DNA of 64,000 nucleotides. Source: Acorus gramineus. Taxonomy: Eukaryota; Streptophyta; Magnoliopsida; Acorales; Acoraceae. The notes under the pieces were generated by a model that saw only the letters and a program-made list of their open reading frames with translations, did not search any database and was not told the origin of the DNA. This document shows, in pieces, positions 46,901 through 57,947 of this stretch (positions are counted from its first letter, which is position 1; every line of letters starts with the position of its first letter). The translations under genes and the position numbers were made by a program. The DNA is taken from positions 16,249,438 through 16,313,437 of the forward strand of contig CM060855.1 in NCBI GenBank assembly GCA_030737835.1. The letters run 5' to 3'.

Positions 46901-49256
46901 AATTGCCTTCCACATTCTTATCCAGTGTTATATAAACATCTATTTGTTTGCTTTTTTTATGAATAATAAACATTCTCATGACATCAGCATCAGAATCAAG
47001 TAAAGCATACTGATCTTGATCTGGGAACTTGTATTGCATAATCATATGATCATCTGGACCAGACTCCATGAACTTATCAATTTCCACAAGTATATCATCC
47101 ATGTTACAACAATCAATTTCTACCCTGACCTTCTTCTGCCTACCTAACCTATATGCCCTTTTCCCTGACCCCTTTTCTGGCTTCCAAAATCCTCCATATC
47201 TAAACATTATGTTAACATGACTGTCCTCTTCTAACTGCATTTCAAACAACAATATCCACATTCATAAATTCCAATACTACAGATAAGTTATCAATGCAAT
47301 ACTATTTACATACATAGCATAACAATATATTCTCCACAGCATAACAACAATAGAAATTTATTTATAACATTCATAATCTGCATAGCATAACAACATACAA
47401 TCTGAACAAGTTCTACACATCATAACTGAACAGACATAAATAAAACAGATTCAACATTGATAATTTCAAAACATTATCACATTGACAAATTCCAACAGAA
47501 CTTAAAAAAATCTAACATTATCCACATTGATAAATTCCAAATACATTAACAGCAAACCCTAAACTCAACATTATATCTAAACATTATGTTAACATGACTG
47601 TCCTCTTCTAACTGCATTTCAAACAACAATATCCACATTCATAAATTCCAATACTACAGATAAGTTATCAATGCAATACTATTTACATACATAGCATAAC
47701 AATATATTCTCCACAGCATAACAACAATAGAAATTTATTTATAACATTCATAATCTGCATAGCATAACAACATACAATCTGAACAAGTTCTACACATCAT
47801 AACTGAACATACATAAATAAAACAGATTCCACATTGATAATTTCAAAACATTATCACATTGAAAAATTCCAACAGAACTTAAAAAAATCTAACATTATCC
47901 ACATTGATAAATTCCAAATACATTAACAGCAAACCCTAAACTCAACATTATTCCTCAAATTTATGTTAACATGACTGTCCTCTTCTAACTGCATTTCAAA
48001 CAACAATATCCACATTCATAAATTCCAATACTACAGATAAGTTATCAATGCAATACTATTTACATACATAGCATAACAATATATTCTCCACAGCATAACA
48101 ACAATAGAAATTTATTTATAACATTCATAATCTGCATAGCATAACAACATACAATCTGAACAAGTTCTACACATCATAACTGAACATACATAAATAAAAC
48201 AGATTCCACATTGATAATTTCAAAACATTATCACATTGACAAATTCCAACAGAACTTAAAAAAATCTAACATTATCCACATTGATAAATTCCAAATACAT
48301 TAACAGCAAACCCTAAACTCAACATTATTCCTCAAATTTATGTTAACATGACTGTCCTCTTCTAACTGCATTTCAAACAACAATATCCACATTCATAAAT
48401 TCCAATACTACAGATAAGTTATCAATGCAATACTATTTACATACATAGCATAACAATATATTCTCCACAGCATAACAACAATAGAAATTTATTTATAACA
48501 TTCATAATCTGCATAGCATAACAACATACAATCTGAACAGGTTCTACACATCATAACTGAACAGACATAAATAAAACAGATTCAACATTGATAATTTCAA
48601 AACATTATCACATTGACAAATTCCAACAGAACTTAAAAAAATCTAACATTATCCACATTGATAAATTCCAAATACATTAACAGCAAACCCTAAACTCAAC
48701 ATTATATCTAAACATTATGTTAACATGACTGTCCTCTTCTAACTGCATTTCAAACAACAATATCCACATTCATAAATTCCAATACTACAGATAAGTTATC
48801 AATGCAATACTATTTACATACATAGCATAACAATATATTCTCCACAGCATAACAACAATAGAAATTTATTTATAACATTCATAATCTGCATAGCATAACA
48901 ACATACAATCTGAACAAGTTCTACACATCATAACTGAACATACATAAATAAAACAGATTCCACATTGATAATTTCAAAACATTATCACATTGACAAATTC
49001 CAACAGAACCTAAAAAAATCTAACATTATCCACATTGATAAATTCCAAATACATTAACAGGAAACCCTAAACTCAACATTATTCCCCAAATAAGCAAATA
49101 AAAGTCAGATTAAAGGGGTTTACTTACAATGTCTGTGTCTAACAAGATAGGATCATCAATACTCGTCCTTGGCAAGCGACTGGCCGGACCACGGGGTACA
49201 AGACGCCCATCAGGAGTCCTCACTACGCTCCTCAATGAGTGTTTATGCCTCCACAT
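43952..49256 (-). CDS. MURA/MUDR-type Mutator transposase, apparently intact, seven exons
   Basis: The enzyme cuts and joins MULE ends as a DDE-type nuclease. Exons are 49256-49128, 47234-45233, 45141-44978, 44868-44771, 44688-44413, 44326-44256 and 44166-43952. They total 2955 bases in one frame, giving 984 residues. Exon 1 starts MWRHKHSLRSVVRTPDGRLV and ends in D-T-D-I. Exon 2 opens LEEDSHVNIMFRYGGFW, a PB1-like N-terminal fold; then an acidic linker, the MuDR N-terminal DNA-binding region (ANPD-like C-A-D-P-D-C-P-W and H-T-C, about residues 310-385), and the catalytic core with Asp near 508 (FIGLDGCHLK), Asp near 570 (FMSDRGKGLDD) and a candidate Glu near 670 (NNMSESFNA). Exons 3-4 together make the SWIM finger C-S-C-x-n-G-I-P-C-K-H. 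Exon 5 has PPGRPKKKR and a CCHC knuckle (C-R-R-C-x-x-x-G-H-x-x-x-x-C). The tail is Gly/Ser-rich. Each junction keeps phase and no stop interrupts, so it may be recently active. Intron 1 is a tandem array. Confidence 0.9.
47205..49095 (-). repeat. 377-bp tandem array, five units, spanning intron 1 and the start of transposase exon 2
   Basis: The landmark CTGTCCTCTTCTAACTGC occurs at 47221, 47598, 47975, 48352 and 48729, exactly 377 bp apart each time. Units are nearly identical and fall into two types. Units 1 and 4 have GAACAGACAT with ACAGATTCAAC and are followed by ATATCTAAAC. Units 2, 3 and 5 have GAACATACAT with ACAGATTCCAC and are followed by ATTCCTC or ATTCCCC. On the transcribed strand every unit carries GTTTGAAATGCAG and the first codons of exon 2 (L-E-E-D-S-H-V-N-I), so the real splice acceptor is repeated five times. 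Only the copy nearest the coding exon (47234) leads into the full frame; in the others the frame stops within about 22 codons. Confidence 0.92.
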
Positions 49257-49630
49257 TGCTGAAAGACGTGAAGGATTTGAGATATCAAGAGGGAATCTTC
49301 GATTTAGGGCTAGGGTTTTGGGATTTCAACTGGTTTTAGGGCTAGGGTTTTGTTCGGCTTCGTGGGGAAGAAAGGTTGAGAGTGTTTAAGTTTTGATTTT
49401 CTTTTTTTTTTTGGGGGAATTTTGGTTAGGTTAGTCAGGGGTAAAAGAGGGATTTCATAGGGTATGGTTAGGGTTTCAATCATAGTTAGGTTAGTCATGG
49501 TAACAAACACAGACGGAAGGGCACAGTTGCAACAGAAAAGAATTTTCTAGGGGTATAGATGCAATTAGCTTTTTGATGGGGGTATAACGCAAAATATCAT
49601 CTTTATCAGGGGTATACATGCAAATTTCCC
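49257..49630 (-). promoter_or_regulatory. Transposase promoter region and right MULE end
   Basis: The 5' leader has two AAAACCCTAGCCCTAAA words on the transcribed strand (near 49300-49355), a common plant leader motif. The outer 120 bases contain three GGGGTAT-type words (GGGGTATAGATGC, GGGGGTATAACGC, GGGGTATACATGC) and form the terminal sequence of the element, ending in TTTCCC at 49630. Confidence 0.6.
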
Positions 49631-49652
49631 TATAATGAAACATGTGCTTTAA
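49631..49652. repeat. 22-bp direct repeat, right copy
   Basis: Identical to 43002-43023; see the left copy. Directly outside the MULE right terminus. Confidence 0.9.
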
Positions 49653-50388
49653 TAGAAATGTTATATTTTCTTTAATAGATTATATGGATTCGCCTTATAG
49701 AAGAAATAAAATTACATGTCTCACTTAACTGTTTATGTATCTAATTGCTCACATATGAGACTACACACAGGGGTTGCAAACGGGACCATGTACAATGGAT
49801 CAATGAGTCATACGATATTCTTTAGAGGTATGTAACACCAAGTGAAGGGAAAAAAGAGTGTTGATGCACTTAGCCTTTTAGTCTCATTTATTATCGTCAC
49901 ATCATTAACATAGTATATGAAATTTTTTAACACATATTGATAGACGCAAGTTTCCACTGTGCAGCGATAACTCCACATAGTCAAATATATAATTTATATA
50001 AAAAATCAAAACATGTGTTAAACATAAATTAGAGATGAAAAGCTCTGAACATAACATTTTCCAAAAACTGTCAATTATCAATCAACCACCACCGGGTGGT
50101 TTTCTTAACAAATGACAGATACTTTGAACATTAGTGTTTATGAATAAAAACTAAAAAATCCCTCTCACATACCCAACCATCCATATACATTTATATCTAT
50201 GTGAGTTTTTTTTTTTTTTTTTTAACAAAGCATATGTCTTGATTAACAACGTAATATATAACTCATCAGATAACTGCCTGCAGTAACACTCTATAAAAAA
50301 ACATCCATGAAAAGGTGAGCCCCTCCCAACACTTCATCAATCCAAACCACATAAGTTTTTTTTTTTTCCACCAAATCCAAAGTTCCAA
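49653..50388. other. Spacer upstream of the DUF1677 gene
   Basis: AT-rich, with two T-runs (near 50205 and 50350). CTATAAAAAAAC near 50292 lies about 100 bases before the start codon and could be a TATA-type element. No gene is present. Confidence 0.4.
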
Positions 50389-50820
50389 ATGAAGGAAATG
50401 GAGATAGAATCAGTGAAGTGTGACTGCTGCAGTCTGAAGGAGGACTGCACCCAGGACTACATAGCCCAGGTGAGGCTCAATTTTGAAGGGAAGTGGCTCT
50501 GCGGGCTGTGCGCGGAGGCGGTGCGCGACGAACTAAGCAAAGCATTGGACATAGAGAAGAGTCGCGGTGGCGGCGATGTCAGGGAAGCGATGAGAGCCCA
50601 CACGAAGTTTTGCCAGAGGTTTTTCCAGTCGAACCCTGCGGTGTGCGTGGCCGACGGGATGCGACAGATGCTCCGGAGGAGGTCCGGTGATTTTAATTCT
50701 GTTGTTGTTGGTGCTGGTGCTGATACTGGTGGTGCTGGTGCTTCTTCGAAGGGGCCTTCGAAGAAGCACCACTCGCCAATGGGATCACAAGTGGGGGATG
50801 AGTCTTCCTTGTCTTTCTAA
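50389..50820 (+). CDS. DUF1677 family protein
   Basis: This is a plant-specific small protein family of unknown function. The 143-residue single-exon frame opens M-K-E-M-E-I-E-S-V-K, so either of two nearby Met codons could be the start. It carries the family's paired cysteine motifs (V-K-C-D-C-C-S-L-K-E-D-C-T near residues 9-21 and GKWLCGLCAEAV near 34-45), which look like a metal site. Next come the conserved helix with A-H-T-K-F-C-Q-R-F near 70-78 and N-P-A-V-C-V-A-D-G-M-R near 82-92. The C-terminus is low complexity, rich in Gly, Ala and Ser, followed by K-K-H-H. There is no signal peptide. The coding DNA is GC-rich and intact. Confidence 0.9.
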   Translation: MKEMEIESVKCDCCSLKEDCTQDYIAQVRLNFEGKWLCGLCAEAVRDELSKALDIEKSRGGGDVREAMRAHTKFCQRFFQSNPAVCVADGMRQMLRRRSGDFNSVVVGAGADTGGAGASSKGPSKKHHSPMGSQVGDESSLSF

Positions 50821-52166
50821 TTTTTTTATGGTTTGTTTTTTGTGCTTGTTAGAATAATTTCTCAACATTTAATTGTTTGTTAGTTATATTAGTATTGCCT
50901 TTGATTTTAGTATTTAGAGAATTCTTTACCTCTCAATTATGGTTTTTTTTTTTTTTGTTAAATCTACTCTGATCAGAAGTAGTTTTAATCCAAATTAAAG
51001 CTCGGTGAAGAGGAGGTATATATGAGTTTGTGTCCGAGCATTTACTTAACAAAAAAAAAATTGTATTTAGTATTTTTTTTAAAACAAGATTATACTAGAA
51101 AGTAGAAACTGTGATTCTCTCGTTCCATGTTATTTTTCTTGAACAAATTATGCTTTTCTCTTTTTTCTAAAACTACAAATTATGCTTCTCCTGAGTGCTT
51201 TTATATTGTTAAATAAATATAGTTTCTATATGTTTGTATGGCTTAAAAATATGTTCTTGTCCAAGGTTTTGTGTTCTTTTTGTTCACAATTTATTTTAAC
51301 ATATATATAGACTCCTGATTTCTGCCTTTACAACTGATAGTTTTTAAAATTAAAGAGTATGGGAAGGGTTTCTTGGATTTGACAAAAAAAAAAAAAAAAC
51401 CATTAGAAGGTGAGGAGAAGACCCATATAAATGATTAATATGTGCTCTTTTTCTCAAGTGTCTGCAATGTTTGCACCATTTTTTTTGTGATGATGATGAT
51501 GATCTGGAGCTGTGAATCCCATCAATTCTCCCCCAACAACTCTGCCACTGTCTTCTTGTCAAATAAGAGAAACTTGTCTCTCAACCAACTCGATCAATCA
51601 AACTATGCAGCCTCATCATTGGTAGACTTACTCCACTGAGACCAATGATCATCACATGTTATCATATTAATATTAAATTAATTCAGTATACGACAACCAC
51701 CACTTAGAATTTCATTTGGCATTTCAGATGCCATGGTAGAATGTAAATGTGTGTGTGTTTAATCTGTAATTTTAGATTGATCATTTGGAATCGGATATAT
51801 GGATCCGAATATTCAATATCGGTTTAACTATTTCAGATAATTATTGGAATCTGAATTTGGATGTTTGAATCAGAAATGAATATTTGTTTTTTAATATCCT
51901 TCGAAGATATGGATAATATTTTAGATATTTAATTCGGATACGAATACAAGTATAAAATGTCCGCTCTATTGACCAATTTATATGAGGTGTTATTACTTAA
52001 TGCATTTATGGGTGAATGTGTATATCAGGTTTTCTTAACTAGAGTTTGAACATCATTATAAAAGAAAAAAGGGCATTATTACACACAGTATTTTTGATAG
52101 CCCTAAATGCATGTAGTCACATATACCTCTTTAAATTTTGAATTTGCACGTCATATACATGTATAT
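50821..52166. other. AT-rich spacer with a possible small peptide frame
   Basis: The first part is the DUF1677 3' region. A candidate secreted-peptide frame at 51432-51639 is listed separately. From 51780 to 51960 the text is rich in GGATATGGAT/GAATCGGAT-like words without clear periodicity. No other gene is seen. Confidence 0.4.
51432..51639 (+). pseudogene. Possible small secreted peptide with a one-base frameshift in a T-run
   Basis: An ATG at 51432 opens M-I-N-M-C-S-F-S-Q-V-S-A-M-F-A-P-F-F but stops right after the T8 run near 51480. One base over, the other frame continues V-M-M-M-M-I-W-S-C-E-S-H-Q and then a polar tail of about 45 residues ending in L-V-D-L-L-H. Joined across the T-run, the two parts would look like a signal peptide plus a short mature region. 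I recognise no peptide-hormone motif. Chance is a fair alternative. Confidence 0.2.
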
Positions 52167-53749
52167 TAGGCCTGTCAACAGGTCAGGTCCGAGTCGGGTC
52201 GGGGTGGACCCGGACCCGACCCGTGAAAGGACCCGGCGGGTCCGAAGAAATGTGGACCCGGACTCGGGTCGGGTCCGGGTCCGACCCGACCCGGATGGTT
52301 GGGTAAAAAAAAAAAAAGAAGAGAGAAGAGCTCATGTATTTGTTTGTCTTATCATTCTATTTGAAATTTTTTGTAATAAAACATTATTGTTAATGAGACT
52401 ATGTTTGAATATAATTTTATACAATTCAAAAGAAGTAAATGAATTATTAAACAACATCCAAAACAATAATCACTAACATAAAAAATATATTAACCTAAAT
52501 AATAAACATAACTAACCTAAACAACATTCAAAACAATATTAACCTAAACAACATTCAAAACAATAAACACTAACATATTAACCTAAATAATAAACATAAA
52601 TCATGCAACAAACTAATTAATCATACAAATTCAAATGCTAATAAATTAATTGTCCAAAACAAACCGATTTATAGGCTTGTTATGATTATGATTTATGAAC
52701 TTGTAGATACAAAAATAAGTTAAGTAAGAAATAAAATTATGTATCAACTAATACTAATGGTCTTATAATATATGAACATATATTAAAAAAAACAGTCGGG
52801 TCCAACGGGTCCAACGGGTCGAGGCGGGGTGGACCCGGACCCGACCCGTTTGTTTGTTCGGGTCCGTCGGGTCGGATTCAACTCGGATCGAATCCAAATT
52901 GGGTCGAGTATATTACACGTGTAATCGGGTCAGGTCCAGACCCGGACCCGATCCGACTCGAACTCGATTACACGTGTAATATACCCGACCCGATTTGGAC
53001 CCGACCCGAGTTGAACCCGACCCGGCGGACCTAAACAAACAAACAGGTCGGGTCCGGGTCCACCCCGCCCCGACCCGTTGGACCCGAGACCCGATTATTT
53101 TATTAAAATATGCTCATATATTATAAGACCATTAATATTAGTTGATACATAATTTTATTTCTTACTTAACTTATTTTTGTATCTACAAGTTCATAAATCA
53201 TAATCATAAAAAACCTATAAATCGGTTTGTTTTAGACAATTAACTTATTAGCTTTTGAATTTGTATGATTAATTAGTTTGTTGCATGATTTATGTTTATT
53301 ATTTAGGTTAATATGTTAGTGTTTATTGTTTTGAATATTGTTTAGGTTAATATTGTTTTGAATGTTGTTTAGGTTAGTTATGTTTATTATTTAGGTTAAT
53401 ATATTTTTTATGTTAGTGATTATTGTTTTGGATGTTGTTTAATAATTCATTTACTTCTTTTGAATTGTATAAAATTATATTCAAACATAGTCTCATTAAC
53501 AATAATATTTTATTACAAAAAATTTCAAATAGAATGATAAGGCAAACAAATACATGAGCTCTTCTCTCTCTGTTTTTTTTACCCAACCATCCGGGTCGGG
53601 TCGGACCCGGACCCGACCCGGGTCCGACAGGTCCGGGTCCGAGTCCACATTTCCTCGGATCCGTCGGGTCCTGGGTTGGACCCGGACCCGCCGGGTTCTA
53701 TCCTGGGTCGGGTCCGGGTCCACCCCGACTCGACCCGTTGACAGGCCTA
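52167..53749. mobile_element. Palindromic (head-to-head) dimer of an hAT-type MITE
   Basis: The ends TAGGCCTGTCAACAGGTC at the left and CGACCCGTTGACAGGCCTA at the right match those of 54595-55429. The left half follows that element's order (GGGTCGGGTCC-rich block, A-run, AT-rich middle, second GGGTCC block, ATTACACGTGTAAT). The right half is the same in reverse, with the axis near 52945-52958; the inner ends of both halves are missing about 30 bases. The flanks ATGTATAT (52159-52166) and ACGTATAT (53750-53757) fit an 8-bp target duplication with one change. Open frames are translations of the GGGTCC words. Confidence 0.88.
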
Positions 53750-54594
53750 ACGTATATATATATATGTTAGAAATGAGTTGTTTCAATTCGTAATGAAACG
53801 ATATATACGCTTTTATGAAAATATATACATCTACGTTTACTATTATAAAACTTTGAAATATGTAAAATCTTTATTTAAGACTATATTTGAGACTATATCT
53901 TACATTATATAAAATAAAAAAATGGTCGTGGACTTGCCTTGCTTTGGCCCAATTGCACCTTGTCCCACACGCCTCATAATCCGACTTTAATGTACCTTGG
54001 TATCTTCCCATGCCATCAAATCTACTTGAAAAGTACTTTTAATATATATTTTTTTTTTAAAAAAAATTGATATAACTTCATAAAAAATTAGTTAAATTAA
54101 TTTAAAAACTATATACTTAATCAGTTTGGATATACATGTAAAATAATATATTCATTGCAAGTAGTCCGGATGATACAAATTAAGGTGCTGTGGGTGCTTG
54201 GATGTGTTAACCGAGCGAAATATGCTTTCAAGACGAAAAAATGTTAGTCCTGTAGTCGCAATCCGCACACTTTTTTTTTTAAGTGTATATTTGATTAATG
54301 AAGTATATTTTTTATAAAAAAAAATAAAGCATACATATATATGAATTAAATTCTTATATTTTTACATTTTCTTGTGATCGTGTATATTGATCGATAAGTT
54401 ATCATGTTGTTGGTCTGAAGTTGGGCGTTGGGACACTGCATCAAATTTAGTGCAAAAAGTTTAACAAAACAGACAACTGATATGAAGCAAAAACAACTCA
54501 ATCTCAACGCGCATGAGAGTGTCATGAAACTATTAAGCTCTTTTATATGAAAATATTTCAAAAAACATATGTTCAGCTTGCCTGCAGTCCTAAT
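53750..54594. other. AT-rich spacer between the two hAT-type elements
   Basis: Short TA and poly-T/A runs, with no coding frame or clear repeat. GTCCTAAT at 54587-54594 is the left target duplication of the next element. Confidence 0.5.
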
Positions 54595-55429
54595 TAGGCT
54601 TGTCAACGGGTCGGGTCCGGATCGGGTCGGGGTGGACCCGGATCCGACCCGTGACAGGACCCGGCGGGTCCGGGTCCAACCCAAGACCCGACGGGTCCGG
54701 GGAAATGTGGACCCGGACCCGGACCCGTCGGACCCGGGTCGGGTCCGGGTCCGACCCGACCCGGATGGTTGGGTAAAAAAAAAAAAAAAAAAGAGCTCAT
54801 GTATTTGTTTGCCTTATCATTCTATTTAAAATTTTTTGTAATAAAACATTATTGTTAATGAGACTATGTTTGAATATAATTTTATACAATTCAAAAGAAG
54901 TAAATGAATTATTAAACAACATCCAAAACAATAATCACTAACATAAAAAACATATTGACCTAAATAATAAACATAACTAACCTAAACAACATTCAAAACA
55001 ATATTAACCTAAACAACATTCAAAACAATAAACACTAACATATTAATCTAAATAATAAACATAAATCATGCAACAAACTAATTAATCATACAAATTAAAA
55101 AGTTAATAAGTTAATTGTCCAAAACAAACCGATTTATAGGCTTGTTATGATTATGATTTATAAACTTGTAGATACAAAAATAAGTTAAGTAAGAAATAAA
55201 ATTATGTATCAACTAATATTAATCGTCTTATAATATATGAGCATATATTAAAAAAACCAGTCGGGTCCAACGGGTCCAATGGGTCGGGGCGGGGTGGACC
55301 CGGACCTTACCCATCCGTCGGGTCGGGTCCAACTCGGGTCGGGTCCAAATCGGGTCGGGTATATTACACGTGTAATCGGGTCCGGGTCGGGTCGGGTCCG
55401 GGTCTGGACCCGACCCGTTGACAGGCCTA
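54595..55429. mobile_element. hAT-type MITE, monomer, with perfect 8-bp target duplication
   Basis: Terminal inverted repeats are TAGGCTTGTCAACGGGTCGG at the left and CCGACCCGTTGACAGGCCTA at the right. A perfect 8-bp duplication, GTCCTAAT, flanks it (54587-54594 and 55430-55437), the size made by hAT transposases. Both ends carry dense GGGTCGGGTCCGGGTC words, and the middle is AT-rich. There is no transposase, so it must be mobilised in trans. Confidence 0.92.
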
Positions 55430-57428
55430 GTCCTAATCCCTTGAATCATTTTTTATAAGAAAAATGTTAAAGACAATCTTATGGACAGTGAGTCTCACAG
55501 ACAATATCCTTTCATCTGACAATCTACACATATTTTAATTTAAAAATAAATAATAAATATTATCTAATAAAATATATGTTTTGATAAAAAGCATATTATT
55601 GTTAAAAATTACTAAGGACCATGTTTCACCTTAGGAGGAATGCACTACAATTGTAGAATATAAAAATTACAAAAACAATTAAAGAAAAAATATACTAGTG
55701 TATGTCATTGTATAATTTATTTTTTATAGAAGAATATATTTTAATGGATGAGTTTATTTTTTTAAAAAAAAAAATCAGTGAGGACCAAGAATAGGCTTGT
55801 ACAAAAGATGACGGTATGGATTAAAACAATATTTCTATGATAATATAAAAACCCGTGAAGATTTTTTAATTTTACGGGTCAATTTGGCTAACTTTCCAAG
55901 GAATTATATCCATTTTTCTCTATTTTAAACATGATAATTCCAATACATATGAAATAAAATATTATTATTATTGAAGTAGTATTCCAATAATATATAAATT
56001 GTACAAAGCTAAAGCTAAAATATATGTATACTTTAATTTGTATCATCCGGACTACTTGTTTTATCAAACCCCAGAACATCACATACAGGCAAGGATCAGT
56101 TACAATTACACATAAGAGTTCATCATATGCCAATCAAACAAGCTTATCATTTCCATATTTAAAGCCTACACAGTTTGATATCCCGACATTCGAAACATAA
56201 AATCTGCAAGCCTGAAATGCCACACTACCTTTCTTCAGATTCAACTATAAGAGCCAAATGGATTTCTACCACAGAAATGCCAGGTAGAGACAACCAGTGA
56301 CACACAAAACAGCCATCAAAGTTGTCTACATAGCAACCAACCAACACATGCAAGACTACAAAATTCACATAGCACACCATGGTAATGACAAAACCCAATG
56401 AAATCTAGATTTTTATTAACAAACACCGCAAAGTACCCCCCCAAAAAAAACTGCATATCACCTCTACTCCAGGAGAGCAAATGATCCATGCCGCCTTCTA
56501 CACAGAACCACTGTTAAAACAAACAACAGACAAGACAATCAGTATCTGTAACGAATACAAGAAATTCACTTAAGCCAACGGAGAGAATACATTGTTGATC
56601 AGGTAACAAATTATACCTTGTGCTTTGCCACCTTAAGATCCATCTCCACAATCGATGGATACCCAACGAGTACCTCGAACGATCAGACTCAGACCTTGTT
56701 ACTCTAGACCATAAGAAGCGAAGGACAGACAGAACAAACAACCAGAACAGGGTATAGAACAGAGAGGAGAAACAATTGAATTGAGAAATGTAGCAGATAG
56801 AGAGCCAACCCGTACTCTAGTACAAAAAGGAACAAAAGAAGGTGTTTAAAGTTCCATCCCCAACCCTTTTTTACCTTCAAAAAACCAGAAAAAAGGAGGG
56901 GTAAGGAACACGCGGTATCCCTTGAAGAACAACCAGGGGTGGAATCAAAGTTTTATGAAACGACGATGAATGGAGGAAATGAAAGAAAAATTAACTATGA
57001 CATCAAGGGACCTGTATCAGAACTCTAAAACATGGGTAGCTCCACTGCTTTCAGAACCAAAAAAGGGACTCAACTAAAAGCACCAAATGAAGACACAGCA
57101 GATACCAATGAAAAAAACAACAAAAAAAGCCTAACTTTAGCTGAACAAGACCAACAACAACAATTCTACAACCCTAAGCCAAGACACCTACCCACCAACC
57201 AATGAAATTATCACCACCAATTTCTGTTTCTTCCAAACCAGTAATTCAACAACTCTACAATCATAAACTGAGACATACCAATACTAGCCACCTCAACCAT
57301 ACCAAATCATCACTACTCACTTCACCCCCACTTATCAAACTTCCATGCCTTTCAAAACAGACCCAGTGATTCACTTCTACTACTATATACAAGTCAGTCA
57401 CTTTTATATACGGACCGCCCCAACTAAA
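55430..57428. other. Spacer and probable 3' region of the PNRC-like gene
   Basis: 55430-56130 is AT-rich without a gene. 56150-57428 has the less AT-biased, C/A-rich text of a minus-strand 3' UTR, possibly with an intron (a TTACC donor-like word near 56593). I see no coding exon. Confidence 0.35.
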
Positions 57429-57947
57429 CTAATCATCCGAAACATCCAAATTGAGGATCCTCCGCAGGTCCCTAGTTGCGGCCGTGCGATCAAGGGACTC
57501 AGAGTCTCTGGTGGGGGAGGCCGGGGCCGACTTCGCGAGCGGGTGGGGAACCATGATTTCCCGCTCCGGTGACGGGGGTGGTCCGACAGACACGCTCCGC
57601 TTCTGCCGGAGAGAGAATTTCGGCATCGGGAGGGAGCTCGGCGGGGGCGAGTTCGAGTAGGCGGGGCCGGCCCAGAGCCCCCCCGAACGGCCACCGCCGC
57701 TGCCGAGCTCGCCCTCCAATGGAGCGGCTTTGATGGGGGGTTTCGAAACCGTTGGGGTCAGTTGGGATTTCTTGGGCTTCTTAGGTGGTTCCGAGGAGCG
57801 CAAGTCCCTGGCCTTGGTTTTTGCGGGGTGTTTTGGGGCCATGTAGGAGGGTTTGAGAGGAGGCGGAGGAGACCTGAATCGATCGAAGATGTTGTCGTCC
57901 CTCACGTAGCGGTTACGATGTTGAGACACCACTGTGAGAGTCTCCAT
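57429..57947 (-). CDS. PNRC-motif, proline/serine-rich protein
   Basis: A 172-residue frame starts M-E-T-L-T-V-V-S-Q. The middle carries GPAYSNSPPPSSLPMPKF (about residues 94-111). This is the short linear motif of PNRC proteins, in which an S-x-L-P-x-P-x-F core contacts mRNA-decapping factors in animals. The plant homologues' role is inferred only from that motif. The rest is disordered: Pro-rich near 26-31, Lys-rich near 56-60, a Gly-rich patch near 82-92, Ser-Pro sites, and a conserved-looking end L-R-R-I-L-N-L. The DNA is very GC-rich. On the minus strand TGCTTCTTAG ends just before the leader at about 57993 and GACCG|GTGAGT lies at about 58069, so a short 5'-UTR intron is likely. Confidence 0.8.
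   Translation of the reverse strand: METLTVVSQHRNRYVRDDNIFDRFRSPPPPLKPSYMAPKHPAKTKARDLRSSEPPKKPKKSQLTPTVSKPPIKAAPLEGELGSGGGRSGGLWAGPAYSNSPPPSSLPMPKFSLRQKRSVSVGPPPSPEREIMVPHPLAKSAPASPTRDSESLDRTAATRDLRRILNLDVSDD

Larger units (their letters stand above)
43024..49630. mobile_element. Mutator-like element (MULE) with GRF and transposase genes, left end missing
   Basis: This 6.6-kb block contains a + strand GRF zinc-finger gene and a - strand MURA-type transposase, convergently arranged. Its right end is a typical MULE terminus: read inward from 49630 it starts GGGAAATTTGCATGTATACC. The left side has no matching terminus. It starts directly inside GRF coding sequence (43024), so the left terminal repeat and the GRF start are gone. 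Even so, a perfect 22-bp direct repeat flanks the block, much longer than the usual ~9-bp MULE duplication. Confidence 0.8.

Noticed and set aside
47235..47261. Start of the 45-47 kb transposase at M-W-I-L-L-F-E-M-Q
   Set aside because: A GAAATGCAG acceptor immediately precedes L-E-E-D, and exon 1 at 49256-49128 joins in phase with family-like N-terminal residues.
52138..53749. CRISPR-like or satellite array from repeated GGGTCCGGGTC words
   Set aside because: The repeats are unspaced, irregular and inside inverted-repeat element ends of a plant genome.
52138..55449. Arg/Pro/Asp-rich open frames in the GGGTCC repeats
   Set aside because: They are translations of the repetitive ends of the hAT-type elements in several frames and have no protein-like composition.
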